DNA from: Rhynochetos jubatus
Taxonomy: Eukaryota; Chordata; Aves; Eurypygiformes; Rhynochetidae
Direction of reading: 5' to 3'
NCBI GenBank assembly: GCA_027574665.1
Contig: CM050648.1
Span: 137,516,175-137,580,174, forward strand
DNA: 64,000 nt
Below the pieces are notes generated by a model. The model had not been told where the DNA came from, did no database searches, and worked only from the letters and a program-made list of their open reading frames with translations. Each line of letters opens with the position of its first letter. Position 1 is the stretch's first letter. Positions 1 through 14,300 of the stretch are shown here, piece by piece. Position numbers and translations under genes: made by a program.

Positions 1-2256
1 TTGGCTTTCATTTTGCTTTGTTAGATAAGGTAGGTCTTTGCTATTCTCCCTTTATGAAACGGTCTCTTTGTTCTTGTGGTCACTGAAGTAGCCATAATTT
101 GCATCTGTTCAAGTTTTGGCTGATCCCCTTAAAATCTGGTAAGAATTGCAGATGTATTGTCCCTGTCGGTTTCCCCAGCATCACAAACTGAGTACCTTTT
201 GGCTTCAAGGGCTGACAGGTATGTTAGCTGAAAACTTTGACAAGACTTGACTCACTTCAAAGCGAGGGTCACTTTTGTGCGGTGTCACTAACACATCGCA
301 CTCTTAGAGTAACCTTGCCTGATTCATCCCAGGGTCGTGTTTGCCTTCATTCAGCCGCCTTACATTGGAAGATACCTTTTTGTCTTGTGACCCAAGTAGC
401 TGGTCCAGAAGTTTCTTTGTTTTTAGTCAAGACACCATCTGCTTGTATCCAAGACTGGTAAACTCAGATGCATAGGTTTACACTGTTGTATTGGATTTTA
501 TCTCATGTCAGACAATTGAAGGACATGTTAGATGAATTATAGACTTACTAGTACATATGATATATTCCAGCTTTATCAGTGTATCTTTCAGTTGGTTTTT
601 TCCTCACTGAAAACCTCTGCAGAATCTTCTTTTGTTTATATGATAACTGACTTGGAATAAATGTGTAATCCTTACTTTGTACTTGATTAAAATCAAAGCT
701 CTGTAAATGCAGACAGCTGATAAATAACTAATGCTTCTTTTACAGGGAGACCTGGGATATCTTAGTTTTGTGTGTAGAAACCTTTAAGTATCACTCTTGG
801 CCATTCAACTTCCAGCTTGAATTTCTTTCCAGGAGAGGCTTTTCCCTTACGTTATGTCCTTGTTAAACGTCCCTACATCTTACTTTGGTATTTATCTGCT
901 CGTATTTACCAATTACTACTTTCTACTCCATTTTTGTTGTTATCATACAGTCCAGTTCTTACGGAGTGTTACGCTTAAAGCACAAATGCTCTGTTTTCAC
1001 TGTCACTTCAATTATAGTACTATTCCTTAAAGTAAAAGTGAGAAGTCCAAGACTAAATAAATATGTATTTGAATGCTAAAATACTGTTGTAGTGTATCAA
1101 GCAGCAGGTGAAGACGACACTTAGGCTGGAAGTGGTACTTGGTTGAGCATAGGTGTAAAAATGGAGATGTGATAGCTAGCAAGAACATAGATTACTTAAA
1201 GCATGCACTCACAACCTACAGAAGAATAATATAAAGGCTGATCGTTTGAACCTATTGTTTTTCTTGGAGAAATCTTGGATAACTTAGATTTCAGCATGAA
1301 AGTCAATAAAACGTTTGACTTGACGGTGGAAGGAGGGAGGGGAGATGAAAAAACTTCAAAGGCATAATATGAAGGAGAGAAGTGAGGTTTGACTGTAAGA
1401 TTTCTAATGGTGTGAACTATGTGGAGGACATACTTCACGGTAATACAGTTCTACAAAAGTTATAGTGGTTAGTCCAGTAAGGAGTTTCTAATAGAATGAG
1501 GAGAAACCCTGAGAATGAAAGGTGAGCTATAATCAAAAGCCATTTTCCCTACAAGAAAAAACCCAACGTGTAATACTATAGACCATTCCCAGAATATTTC
1601 TAGTTCATTAAGCATTTTCCTTTTAAAACTGAAATGTGATTAAGTTATTGTCTTTGCTCTGAAGGCTTTATAGTTTGTGTTCTTAAATGTTAAAGCCCTG
1701 AGTTTGTGACAGAACACTAGAAAACAGTGTCGATACGAGTCGTCACGGTTATACTGTGTACAACAGAACCATAGTTCTTTGACAGGGTATGACCAAAACC
1801 ACAGGCTCCATTAAATGTAAAGACAATTTAAATAAGAAGTACGTGATTTATTTGGCAATCTGGTAAAGACCTGCATTATAGCACCTGTGAGAAGGATTGT
1901 GCCTGCCTTACGCAACTTCCTGTCCTTGTCATCCTGTTTTCCTGCGTTGCACTTAGTCTAACGTGCTTAACCCTTCTGGATAAGGAGCATGTCCTGCAGA
2001 GGGGATGGAGTGTGTGCTAGTGCTTAAGTAGGTAAATACCAGCTGTGTTTCTTTAGCATTAGAATGATAGGATGCTTCAAGGAAAATGTCTTATTTGGAA
2101 CGTAATGAATGCTCCAGATTAAGTTACTACTTTGTACAGCTTCTGTGCTGGATCTGTTTTAATCCAAAAGCACTCGACCAATCAGCACACATATGTGATC
2201 TACGGTCTTTCAGCCTGTTATATTGTGTTAACCTCAATACTTTCTTTTCCACACAG
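1..2256 (+). other. TDRD9 intron, 5' end outside window
   Basis: AT-rich intronic sequence ending in a pyrimidine tract and cacacag. I looked for the preceding RecA1 exon and found no segment with the expected helicase sequence and a donor. No repeat family recognised. Confidence 0.6.
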
Positions 2257-2360
2257 CTTCCTTCTCAAAGAATTGAGGAACCAGTGATAGTAAGGGAAAT
2301 GTATGAAGTAGCAGTGTCTTTGATTCAGTCATTTGATGAGTTGGAGATGAAGGGCAATAG
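2257..2360 (+). CDS. TDRD9: TDRD9 window exon 1
   Basis: Residues 1-35 of the visible protein, starting [12 protein letters not shown]. The acceptor is cacacag and the donor gtaaga. This is the linker between RecA1 and the second helicase lobe. The previous exon, which should carry RecA1 sequence, is not found in the 2.2 kb upstream. Confidence 0.93.
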
Positions 2361-5300
2361 GTAAGATGTAGTTCAGGATCTGGAATCAGTGATTCTTTGG
2401 GGAAATGAAACACTAACTAACGAACAGCAGCAGTCCATGTATTACAGTTATTAGTGGTAACAATTTTTTATGCATCTCTGCTCTGATTTTATATATTTGT
2501 GTGATTTCTATTCAGGTTAGTCATACTGAGTCTGCTTGTAGGTCTCACTGAATGCTCTGTGTTCTTGAAATACTCTGCATGCCCTGGAGTGTAAGTGACC
2601 GTTTAAGCCAGCCATGTCATGTAGAAACTAGATTCTTTGCTGCAGACCAGAGCTGAACTTCATGAGCAATAAAACCAGAAATAGTGTTTGGTATTGTAAA
2701 CTGAACCATACATAGAGCCATGAAAAAATTATGCAAACTAGACATTAATTTTCATGGGTTCTGTAACTAATGCCTTACTGTCTTTTGAAATAAGTAACTA
2801 TTAATTTGTGTTACTCTGTTTCGTAAATTGATGCTTAGTGTCTGAAACTGTAGTAAAGTTGATGATCCAACTTTGGTCTAACACTGAGTGTGTATTTACT
2901 TTAGGAATAGTTTTTATTCCCATACATTTAGTAATTTATGAATATATGCTGCAGAAATAATTTTGTTTTGTAAGCTTATTTTTTTCAAACTTAGTATTAT
3001 GTTAACTTTGAAATTTTAAGAAAGCATCACTTAAGATCACCTGACCAGTTACCAAATGAACCACTGAAGTACAAGTGCTGATGGAGGTACATAAATACAA
3101 TAAATTTGGCACTAACTTTGTTACAATATAGAGAGACTTGAGCTTTTTTTTACCTTTTCAATTAAGCTTTTTTACTGTAGTTTAGCCAAATTGGACAACC
3201 TTTTACTAATATGCTACTTTTATGAACAAACATGAAGGCATTAGCATTTCAGCTTTCAAATACCAAAAGGGCTGTTACAAACATCCATTGTTATGAACCT
3301 TCATTTCAAAATTATACTTTCTGTTAATTATATAGTTTGAGAGAGTTTTGTATCATGAATGATTACTACAAAAAATGAGTTCTGTATTACATTGAGGTGA
3401 TTTTTAGCTACTTGCCTTATAGCAGATAAACTTGGAGATATCTTCAGTGAATGTCATGACCTGTAGTTCTTGATAATGGTTAGTTTTCCTACAAGCTAAG
3501 CTTTTATTAAAGGTGCCTAGTGATATTTTTAGAATACAAGAATATTTACTTGAGAAATTACTCAGTAAGTTTGCATAGGCTTCTGCAGTAGTATACTACC
3601 TTTTCATTTTAAGATCTTTGGTAACCTAATTATGATTAATTTCATTGGTAAATAAGAATGTTTCTGCTTTGGCATAATTTTGAAGACAAAACTAAACCAA
3701 CCTTATTATATAGTTCCAATTTTACTATATTGTGCTTGTCAGAAAGACTAGTTTGTGAATAATGTTTGTTCCTTCAGAAACTCTAAATAATACGTGTTAC
3801 AAAAAAGGTATAGTTCTGTTTGTTCTTTCGAAATAAAATATCTTGGGGTAATAAAGTAGACTGAGGATGTAAAATTAATGAAACTGCATATTCTTGTTAG
3901 GGAGGGAAAGAACTTCAGTGTTACGTCAGAACGTGGAAGTGTGCTAGTATTTCTACCAGGTGAGTATAAGTCTTAATAATTTTCCTTTTCCTTATTTGTC
4001 ATCTAACAAGCTCTCTTCTGATGCTACTTCCAAGGATTTACTTAACACATTTCTAACTGGGGTTTGTTGGTCTTTGGGTATTTATCTTGCATATCTGTTT
4101 AAATACTGCAGTAATTGGAAGAGCAGTGAGTCAAAATTTAAGACTTTTTATGTTTAAGAAATAAAGTTACAGTAATAAAATTAATTCTACAGTTAATCCA
4201 CAGAACCTCAGTTGCTCAATTTTTTAGATTAGTTATTAAATATTGTATGAAATTCATAGGATTTGAAATGTTTTCTTATCTGCATATAGTGTAGTCTTTT
4301 ACCTGCGTTTCATTTAGATTCTCGTAATAAAAGTTAAAATTCACTTTTTTCTTTCCATGTATATTGGTTGGTGTAGTAGGAACACAGAAGCACACAGGGT
4401 GTCGTAGTGTATAATGACCAGAGAGCTGGTTATATATCGTTTTAGTCAACTTTAAACAGGTAAACAGTAAACAGTTTACTTTAAACAGTAAGTCAACTTT
4501 AAACAGTAAACCTAGGTGTTCTTACACTGCCTCTAAAATCTAGCTAAGGGGTTCAAGTAGGAGTGTCTGCCAAAACAAAATCATGCAATAATTTTTGTGT
4601 GGCTAGCTGCAGCCTAGGTTTCCTGAGCATTGCATACCTATTACTTGCTGCTTTCACATATTCTGTTACCTCATGGACATGAAGCCTTGCTAGTTCAAAA
4701 CTTTGAAAAGACTTGGACACGTTCCAGTGGAGAGTCACCTCAGAATCAGGAGCAGCTGTTCCCTTGAGCATAATGAGGTCTATCCCTTCCAGGACTGTCT
4801 AATTCTCTGTAAAATCTTTGTCATTTTCCTGCTGCGTTGAGCTTAGCAGCAGACATGCTAGCTCTAGGGCTGGAAACACAGCACACTGGCACAAAAATAC
4901 ACTGCACTGGCAGAGTAGCTTTAAGTGGCTTTCAGAGCTGCCTTTCTTCAAGTTAGCTTCTCTGTGAAATCAGTGAGTGGGTAGAAGGAATAACTTCATG
5001 TTGATGTAGGACCCATTCCAGACTGCCATGAATAAAGTAAGGCGACTGGCTCTGTTGCCTCTGGCCTCTCCTATTGGTGTTTGTCTCGTGTGCTTTCAGA
5101 CTTCCTCAGGCCCTCTGAGTCTTCATTTCAGGCTGAAATTACTCTTTAGTATTTTTAATTCCAGTATCTTTTTTCTCTTTCACTGTGCTGCTATCCCTGA
5201 TAGGTCATAACTTCAACTAATAAAATGAAAATTTTTGGTTAAATACATTTGTTAAACTTATGAAAACCTGTGTGGATCGTGCTTTCTGAATGAGCTGCTA

Positions 5301-8300
5301 CTCAGGTTTGGTTTTTATTGTTGTTCAGTGTCTGACCTTGGCCTGTTTCATAACTACATATTCAAAACTGATCTTGAACACAGGATTAGCAAATAACTCT
5401 TGAAAGGGGAAGAAAGCCCTCGGCTTACAAGAGGGCAGCTGAGACAGAGATTTGGGTAAAAATAACCTCTACATTTAGGACACTGATTTGAGATGCCTAG
5501 ATTTTTTTGAGTGCTTACAATTACATAGCATTTTGTACGTTCAAAATAACACTCCCAATGACGTTTCAAGCTGAGTAGGCATCAGGAGCCAGAAGGAGTA
5601 GTTCTGTGCTGAGGAGTACTATTAAGTGATTTTTGCCTGCTGTCTTTGTGTAACTCGGTGAATCTGCAGATTCTGCTTTCATAGAGCAGCTGCAGCTGTC
5701 TCGAGTAGGGTGCCATGTTTTCCTGTTGTAATTGTCTGTCTTGTTCAGTGCTTAGTATTTTTTTATTACTGAGTCTGATTCTTTACAGATAAAAGTCTGC
5801 TCTTGCAGGAGTTAGTCAGTAGGGCTTGCTGGGAAACTGCCCTCAGGGACAAGGGAGCAGAGCAGAACTGGCAGATCTTTAAGGGTGCTTTCCATAAAGG
5901 ACAAGAGCTCTCCGTCCCCAGGTGTAAGAAATCAGGAGCGGAAGGAAAGTGACTGGCATGGATGAGTCGAGACCTGCTGATTGAACTAAAGGGCAAGAAG
6001 GAAATGCACAGGCAGTGGAAACAGGGACAGGTATCCTGCAGGAAGAGTATAGGGATGGTGCCTGGTTGTGTAGGGATGGAGTTAGGAAAGCAAAGGCACG
6101 TCTGGAGCTTAACATGGCAAGGGATACAAAGAATATTAAGAGGGGCTTCTACAGATATTATCAGCCAGAAAAGGAAGGTCAAAGAAAACAGGATGTGCCC
6201 AAAAAGACCATATCATGGGTTTTTGTCTTCTCTGTATCTTTAATTACATGTTCTAGTTAATGAATAAACACTTTTTCTTTTCCTGTATTATTATAATCTT
6301 AAAAAGTGGTACTGTTTTTTTGTATTTCCCACTGTACATGTTTTTCTCTACAGTGCTGAAGGTGTTTTGCCTTGGAGCTTTAACTGCTTCATCGATGTGC
6401 TAGTCATTATTTTGTTACTTGACCAGTTATTTGCATTCTCAAGTACTTTTATTTCATTTGAGCTGTGATGTAAATTAGGTTTCCTGTCTGTCTGTCTTAG
6501 GTCCTAATGACATTGCTTTCCCTTGTAGTAGCCTCACACAAAGCACATCCCTGAAACATTTCAACTTCTCTCTGATTGCTCCCCCACCACTATTTTTTTC
6601 CTCCTACAACTCACCTGTTCGCCCCCAATACTGACTTCTCTTATCTCCCTTACCTATACTCACTTCCCCTCATTTTCCATTTTCAGTCTTGCTGACTCCA
6701 GTAGTTGACTAATATCCATGTTCTCTTGCAATTTCTTTTCCTAGCCAACCTTGTCTTATCACCATGTTGGTTTCTTGTTGAATCTGTTTCTCCTTTCCTT
6801 GCCCCAGTTTCTTGCTTTCTGGCCTTTTTTCCTTGCTTAACTTAACTTGATCATGATTTCCAGCTATTCTCATTAGTATGTTATAAATATTCTTAGCACA
6901 ACCAAAACAGCCTCATACTAGCTACTGTGAGGAAAGTCAGCTCTATCAAATCACATGTCCTTCTTCCCTCTTGTTTAAGTTATTCTTCTCTCAAGTGAAA
7001 ATATCTTTCTTCCTCCACTTGCATTTGTCTTCCTTCCTTCTCACTTCTGAAGCTGGTAAGTCATCTAAAGCACGCAGGAACTTTCACATCCTGGTGCTCA
7101 AACTGTGTTTAGCCTCACTGAAAATTGCAGCAATCCTGTACTGCAGTTACCGAGTGATTTCACTTTTAATATCCAACTGGGGAAGCCCGGTGTTGGACGG
7201 ATTTTTGAAAATGCAGCTTTTGGAATTAAAGTCTCAATAAGAAGTAAACTAGGCTTCTCAAAGGTTTACGTCTGTGAAGGTATTCAGGAAGACGGCAAAA
7301 AATGCTTAATCATAAGATTTCTTCTGGCAGACGTGAAATTCATGCCCCAGAGAATAAGCACTGGAACTGCCAAAGGTAAAATGGTTAAGGAAGAAATAGC
7401 TACTTTTTTTCCTTTCTCCTTGGCCCTGCTCTTGGAAACAGCTTGTTTTGGCTGAAATAGCCCAGTTTATCCTAAACCAGATATTCAGCATCTGGTGAGT
7501 GTTGTCAGTTGTGAGGAACTGAAACGAGGGCTAATAATGGGACACTGGCAGGTGGCCTTTTATATCTCATATTGCCACTTTCCTAAGTGTAAAATTGTGC
7601 AAAATGACTCTTGAAAAAGAAAGATTTGTGATGTTTCAGTGACTCATTATTACCTTTACTCTTTAACTCTTCAGCTGTTTTATTATATAGTGAAAAGGAG
7701 ATAATAATGAAAGTCAATTAAGAATTTAATTAGATGTGAGTATTGGTTTTAGAATTGTTAGTGATTACTGAAAAGAAAACAATCTCTTAATTTTTCCCCA
7801 GGTTTGAGTGAAATAAGCTACATGCACTCTTGTCTCTCAAATATGTTCAACAAAAGGTAAGTTAAGACCACATTTGCTTCAGTTTGTGCAGGTTTTGGCT
7901 GGGGTAGAGTTAATTTTCTTCACAGTAGCTAGTATGGGGCTGTGTTTGGATTTGTGCTGGAAACACAGGATTTGTGGATTTGTGTTGATAGTACAGGGAT
8001 GTTTCCATTATTGCTGAGCCGTGCTTACACAGTGTCAAGGCCTTTTCTGCCCTTCACCCTGCCCCAGCAGTGCGGCTGGGGGTGCACAAGAAGCTGGGAG
8101 GGGACACAGCCAGGACAGCTGACCCCAGCTGACCAGAGGGATACTCCAGACCATACGGTGTCAGGCGCAGCATATAAAGCTGGGGGAAGAAGGGGGAAGA
8201 GAGGTGATGTTTGGAGTGGTGACTTTTGTCTTCCCAAGTAACCATTAACATGTGATGGAGTCCTGCTTTCCTGGAGCTGGCTGCACACCTGTCTGCCGAT

Positions 8301-11300
8301 GGGAAGTGGGGAAAAAAGTTGTTTCAGTTTGCTTGTGTGTGCGGCTTCTGCTTTACCTATTAAACTGTCTTTATCTCAACCCAGGGGGTTTCTCACTTTT
8401 AGTCTTCTGATTCTCTCCCCCATCCTGCTGAGTACATAATTACATCTCTGTGCTAAATCATATTAATTTTTATATTCTTGCATCAGTAAATATTTCACCA
8501 ATGTTTTCTTCAGGTGGCAAGTGTACCCGCTTCACTCATGTGTGACATTAGAGGAGCAAAATAATGTATTTTTGACTACAGTTCCTGGTTACAGAAAGGT
8601 AAATATTGTTGAATCTACTACTTACTCATAAAGTGTGTGAAACCTTTTGCTAGAGTAATAATAGCAAATAATAACGTATCTAAATTAACATTAGAGTGCC
8701 AATGCAAACCATTATGGGAGGGCAAAGCAGTTGTGGGTGTTTTTTCCCCAAGATGTAAACTGATTGCTTTTCTTACCAAACTGTTGCTTTAACCGGTGTT
8801 TAGACCTCAGGAGAAGCGCAGTAACAGGAAGTTATCCTTAAATCACTGTGTGACACTGTTTTTATCCTTCACAAGAGTTTGTGTGTCAGTTGCACCTGTA
8901 TGACAGTAGTATGGTGCTGCTGGCACTGCATAGCAAAGTAGTCCCCCGCTATGGGGGCCTTGCCCGCTTTGTACCCCAGATTTTGACTAGTGTCTTAGTT
9001 TTCTTTGTCACTGCTAATAGTGCAATGCTTTGTTATGACAAAGGCGTAATGATGTATTTTCCTTCTTCCTTTACTTTGTCATATACTATACTACTTTATT
9101 ATGCTTTTCTGATCATAGGAAAATACAAGTTTTCTTGTGTTGCTTTTTTTAACATGCAGAGCAGAAATACTATGTTGCCATTACGTTTATAGCTCTTCAT
9201 AGTAAGTTGGATTTTTCATGTAGAAACATTAATGTGAGTGATTTTTTCTTTATGCATTTGTTGCTCATTTTTTACTTCAATACTCAGGTTATTCTGTCTA
9301 CAAACATCGCTGAGAGCTCTGTAACAGTTCCTGATGTTAAGTATGGTAAGTCATAAATCTTGTAGTTGTGTATACACTGTTTGTAATGTTTACCTTGCGT
9401 GTGCCAGTCTAAACCTCCATAAGATGTCATTTTTACAAAACGTTGCTGTTGGAGTTCAATTCTGGTAGTTGTTGAATTCTTTCTTTCACAACAGGGAACA
9501 GTTTTAAATCTGAATATAGGAACAAGTGGTAGAGCTACTGAGTGGGGTGTTAATCTTTCCTGGAGCTGGGGGGAAATAATTTTAAATGCAGTAACAAGCA
9601 GAATCAGGCCTCGTGTCACAACTGTCTTAAGCTTTGTATTCACATTCTGGCTACATTGTGAAATGGTTGCATTAGATGAAGCAAACTGATACAAAATATT
9701 TAAATGCAGAATGATTGCCTTTTAATGCTTGTTATCTGCACTAACTGTTTATTATGTTTATGTTAAAATCTGTTTGCAGGTCTGTCTGTATTCAGGGTAT
9801 CCTGGGACTGGTTGTTGATAAATCTAGTGTTCTCCTTACTGCTTTTCAAGTAATTGAAACTTGCTTTTCTGATAATACAAAATCAGCCAGTATTTTTTTC
9901 AACTGCCATGAGGATAAGTTGTTTTGTATTAATACTAGATTCTAATTATTTTTTTTAATTGCAGTGATAGATTTCTGCTTAACTAGAACTGTGGTTTGTG
10001 ATGAGGAAACTAATTACCAAAGTTTGAGACTTTGCTGGGCATCTAAAACAAACTGTAATCAAAGAAAAGGTAAGATGACAATGGGTAATGGAAAGGCGTT
10101 GTAGAAGCTCATGTTTTGCATTTTATTGAAAAAATGTTAAAATTCATGTGCCATAAAACTTAAAAAGATACTTTGTTATTTAATAGTAATAGTTTGTTGT
10201 GGGTCATTTTTAAAAAGGTGAGATAGGTACTGCTATTTATTAACTAGTGGTGAGGTTCAGCAGTAGAAGAAATTATCATGTGTATTTGTCACTCTTAAAT
10301 CAGTTGAAATATCCACAGCAATGTCTGTAGCATAGAGCAGTCTTTGTAGTACAGGGTTGGGTAAGGTTTCATATTAGTGCTTCTAGTAAGACAGTAAACA
10401 AATACCAAAATCTCTTTGTTTCAGTAAAAAAGTACTAAATAAGTTAGTAACAGTGACATCTTTAGATAGAAAAATAGCCTAAGTTTTAAATATTAGGAGG
10501 TCTACACAATACAGCTTTACTTCCATTTGGTTCTGGGTTGGTGTAGGTTATAACAACCAGCCAATATACAACCAGTATTTTGCATAGCAGACCTGCACTT
10601 GTTATGTCTATGACTTAAAAATATGGCCTAATTCTCCAGTGGAGTACCCCACTGAGTGGAGTACCCTTCGGTTTGCTGAAGTGAATGGTGTTTGGATTTG
10701 TGAAGATAAACTTTCCGAATCATCTATACATAATAGATAATAAAGATGTTTTCCTTTTCATCATGGTATCTTAAATGTTTATATAGAAGATCTTTGCTAG
10801 CTGTGGAGTCAAATAGGAAATCTGAGTATATTCACTGTGCAAAGAAATACAAATGCAAAGCCTATCTACACTGCATATCAAATCTTCAGTTTGGGGGTGT
10901 GGTGAAACTTTCATTGACCTATTTATCTGGATTAAATTTAGGTTTGGTAGGACTTGCCTTTTCCTGGTTTTGGGGAAGTGTATTTTAGTGCAAGATTTGT
11001 CATGTCTTTTCTACTGAGAAAGATGGGTATTGATTTGAGGGCAGTTATGTGGAAGAGGTATTTGAAAGAAACACTTGACTTAACACTTTGTTCATTACTG
11101 CTGCTCTGAAAGCAAAATTATTTCATCTGATCCTTATGTAGGAAAGGATAGAGAATGTGTCTGCTGCAAGAGAGCAAAATACTGGTCAGCCTGCAGCATC
11201 AGCTGTCCTGTGCTGCTCAGCTGCCCAGAAGGCTTTGTAAATGGACGGGTTTTGAACAGCTTGAAGCTTGGGCAGTTTCCTAACCGAGAGCTGTTCTTTT

Positions 11301-14300
11301 ATTAACAGGTCGTGCTGGACGTGTTTCCAAAGGATATTGTTATAGACTTGTACACAAGGACTTCTGGACAGACTTTATTCCAGAGAAGTCAATACCTGAG
11401 ATACTGGTAAGACTTTTGAGGAACATGAATTTTTTTAATGCATGAGGTCAATAACAAGTTTTGCTTTACTTTTCCTGAAGACAGTGCACAATTTGAATAG
11501 TTATTAATAACTGTAACGCTGCATAGAATTCAGGCTGATAAATAATTGACAAAGACCATTCCATCATCGCGGTAAGAAGGATGTGGATTAGAAATAAGCA
11601 ATCTTTTCAAAAGAAAAGGAGTTACACAAAGTCAACCTCAGGTTTTACTAAATTGTAAAATTTAACTCATTTTTTCTTATTAAACACTTTGTTACACTTG
11701 GGGAAAATAACAACTTTGTCTTCCATTTAGTGTTGTCCATTGGGAACTACAGTCTTAAAAATAAAAAAGCTTGATATGGGGGGACCAAAAGCCTTGCTGG
11801 CAACAGCTCTCTCTCCACCCAGTGTCAGTGACATTGAACGTACCATACTTCAGCTGAAAGAGGTAGGCATTCTCTTAATATTGTTAAAATCAAAATAACA
11901 GAAACATACTGTAGAAGTGTTTTTCTTGATATTTGATGAAGTAGTAGCCTTGATTAGAACTTGAAATTCTCTGTGTCCAGAGAATCTTTTCTCACGTTTG
12001 TCTTTTTTCTGGTTACCATCCTCTTCAGCCTAATTTCTGTAGTTACTTCATTAAAACAGGATTATAATTTCGTGAGGGATTAATTATACTGTTGTGAACT
12101 AGCATCTGTGGTGAGAACGAAGAGAAAAAACAAGTCAGAGTTGAACTCTGGAAGTGAAATTGTTTATTGATAAAGTAGCAAAATCACACTCTTACACTTT
12201 ACTATGTGCAGGGGTCAGTCTGAAGTTTCCCTTTTCACCTGTACAAGGAAGCTGGTGATTTTGCTTTTCAGTTATAAAGTTGACAGGGGGTAGAACATTA
12301 ATTGCTTTAAACGTTTTCTTTTGCAAAGTGCCTAAGAAATTGTATTTGTATACAGTAGCTTGCTTATAGGTAGTATAGGTATATGCAGTATAGGTAGTAG
12401 AAGCTTCGGATTCAAAATACTAGGCTTTTAAAATTGATCTGAGAATGTCAACTTAATTACAGTTTTGATACTAATTGATGTTGTTTTGAGATAATTGCTT
12501 GCTTCTTGTCTGTTTTCTTACAAACTGGTCTTATGTTTATTTCGTCAACTTTTACAAGTGAATAAATTTTTAATTTTCTAGCTGGGAGCGCTTACAGCTT
12601 GTACACAAACAGAAGAAAACCCACATGATGGTGAGCTGACATTCCTAGGAAGGGTATTGGTAGAGTTGCCAGTGGATCTGCATCTTGGAAAATTGATAGT
12701 CCTTGGGCATGTCTTTGGGTGCCTAGAAGAATGCCTTATTATAGGTAACTGAAAGCAGAGCATGTGAGAACATTTCTGTAAAAAGTGATTTGCAGGTTTT
12801 CATTTTCACTTGTTTTTTGTTGTAGCTGCAGCCCTCTCTCTGCGGAATTTTTTTGCAGTACCTTTCAAACAGCATGTCGATGGATACAGGTATTACCTTA
12901 GATGTTTTACAACTTCCTGACTGCATCTGGGGGCAGAGGACTAAGTTGACCGCTAAATATAATTTTTCATATCCTGAATCTGATTTTCTGTCAAAGTGCC
13001 AAGAAGTGCAAAAAGAAGCTTTTCCAGGGCAGCTGAGATGGTGAAATCTATTTCTGCGTGAACCAATTAGGATTACAGAGCAAACTGATCGTTTCCTGAG
13101 TAGAAGTCCTGATTTTTTCAGCTTTGCCTTTCTGATATGAACATGTGGCAGTGTCTATTAAATTATTTTTTTAAATAATTGTAAAAAAATATATCTTTGC
13201 TATCCTGCTCACACGGATTACCTTCAGCAAGGAGATGTGAATAAGAACAAGTAATTATAATAAATGAATTGACCTTGTTTACTGAAGCCCTGGAAGGTAT
13301 TAATAATGTAGCATTCTGAGCTGTATAATACATTCGGTATTTAAAAAAAAATTGATAATTCTTTCTGTTTGTATTTCCAGGAACAAACTGTTTTTTACTG
13401 GGAGTAGTAAGAGTGACTGTATTGCAATTGTAAATGCATTTAAGGTAAGTCTTTTTATGGCTTATCTTCCAATGAAATCTGATAGGCCAAGACAGACCTG
13501 CTCACTTTTGTAGGATCAGTGCAGCATTTGTGCTTTGAAGTTGTTAAAAATTCTTAAAACCTTCACATTGCTCCTAGCTACTTAGTGATACTTTTTGAAG
13601 GCTGTGTCCTACTGCAAAGCACTGCTAGTTCTGATGAGTTAATTGGCTTTTGAGGTGTTTGTTTTACTCAGCAGATGGAAAACAGCATGAGGACTGGAGA
13701 AAGAGAGTAAGAGCATGCTGCTTATCTCAATCTTCTGCTTGCTGGAAATAGGAGCAGGTTTTGAACAAGATTGGAACTAGAGGATCAGGTTTTCTTGACC
13801 CTCTGTGATCCTTTCAATACAGGATCTGTCTTACATGGGGAGTCATTCTTTCCAGTGCAGGGAGGTTTCCCTCTGTCATTTCACCTACTATAAAGTCGAT
13901 GTCTCATTGCCTCCAATGGAACAAATGGTGGCTAACTGGTAAGCAGAACGAAGTTTCTGGAATAACTTGAGGTGCTGAAGAGGTTTCATATGTAGCATAT
14001 CTGCTCTCTGTGTGCTGCTGAGGATCCCACTGCAGCTTCAGTTAAATCTTGTTACAAGATCAAAGCCTTCCGAACTGTAACACCTACTGGTACTGTACCT
14101 CTCATGCTTCTTTTGAAGGTCTGCTTGGTTGATTTTCTTGTGTCTTAGTAGTTGGTCCACATCTGTGCTGCTTCAAGGCTTCTGTCCAAATTGTTTCTGA
14201 GACTTTGTAGGTGCTGGACTTCACAGCTCTGACTTTGTAGTAACTCTTCTGTCCGACTGTGGTTGCTCTGTGTGCTGGGCTGCTGGGCAGCCCAGCACCA

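Larger units (their letters stand above)
3960..7801 (+). other. TDRD9 intron 2 with a CR1 fragment
   Basis: Largely unrecognised sequence. It contains a local direct repeat at 4445-4511, a CR1 ORF2 fragment near 5955-6205 and a pyrimidine-rich plus strand around 6560-7030. Confidence 0.55.
8599..12581 (+). other. TDRD9 introns 4-8
   Basis: The introns between the exons at 8514 and 12582 (8599-9287, 9346-9964, 10070-11308, 11407-11730, 11863-12581) are AT-rich. I recognise no repeat or RNA gene in them. Confidence 0.55.

Noticed and set aside
12853-13044. Extension of TDRD9 exon 10 into the ORF that runs to 13044
   Set aside because: The homologous TDRD9 sequence ends at a GT donor at 12890 and continues in phase at 13381.
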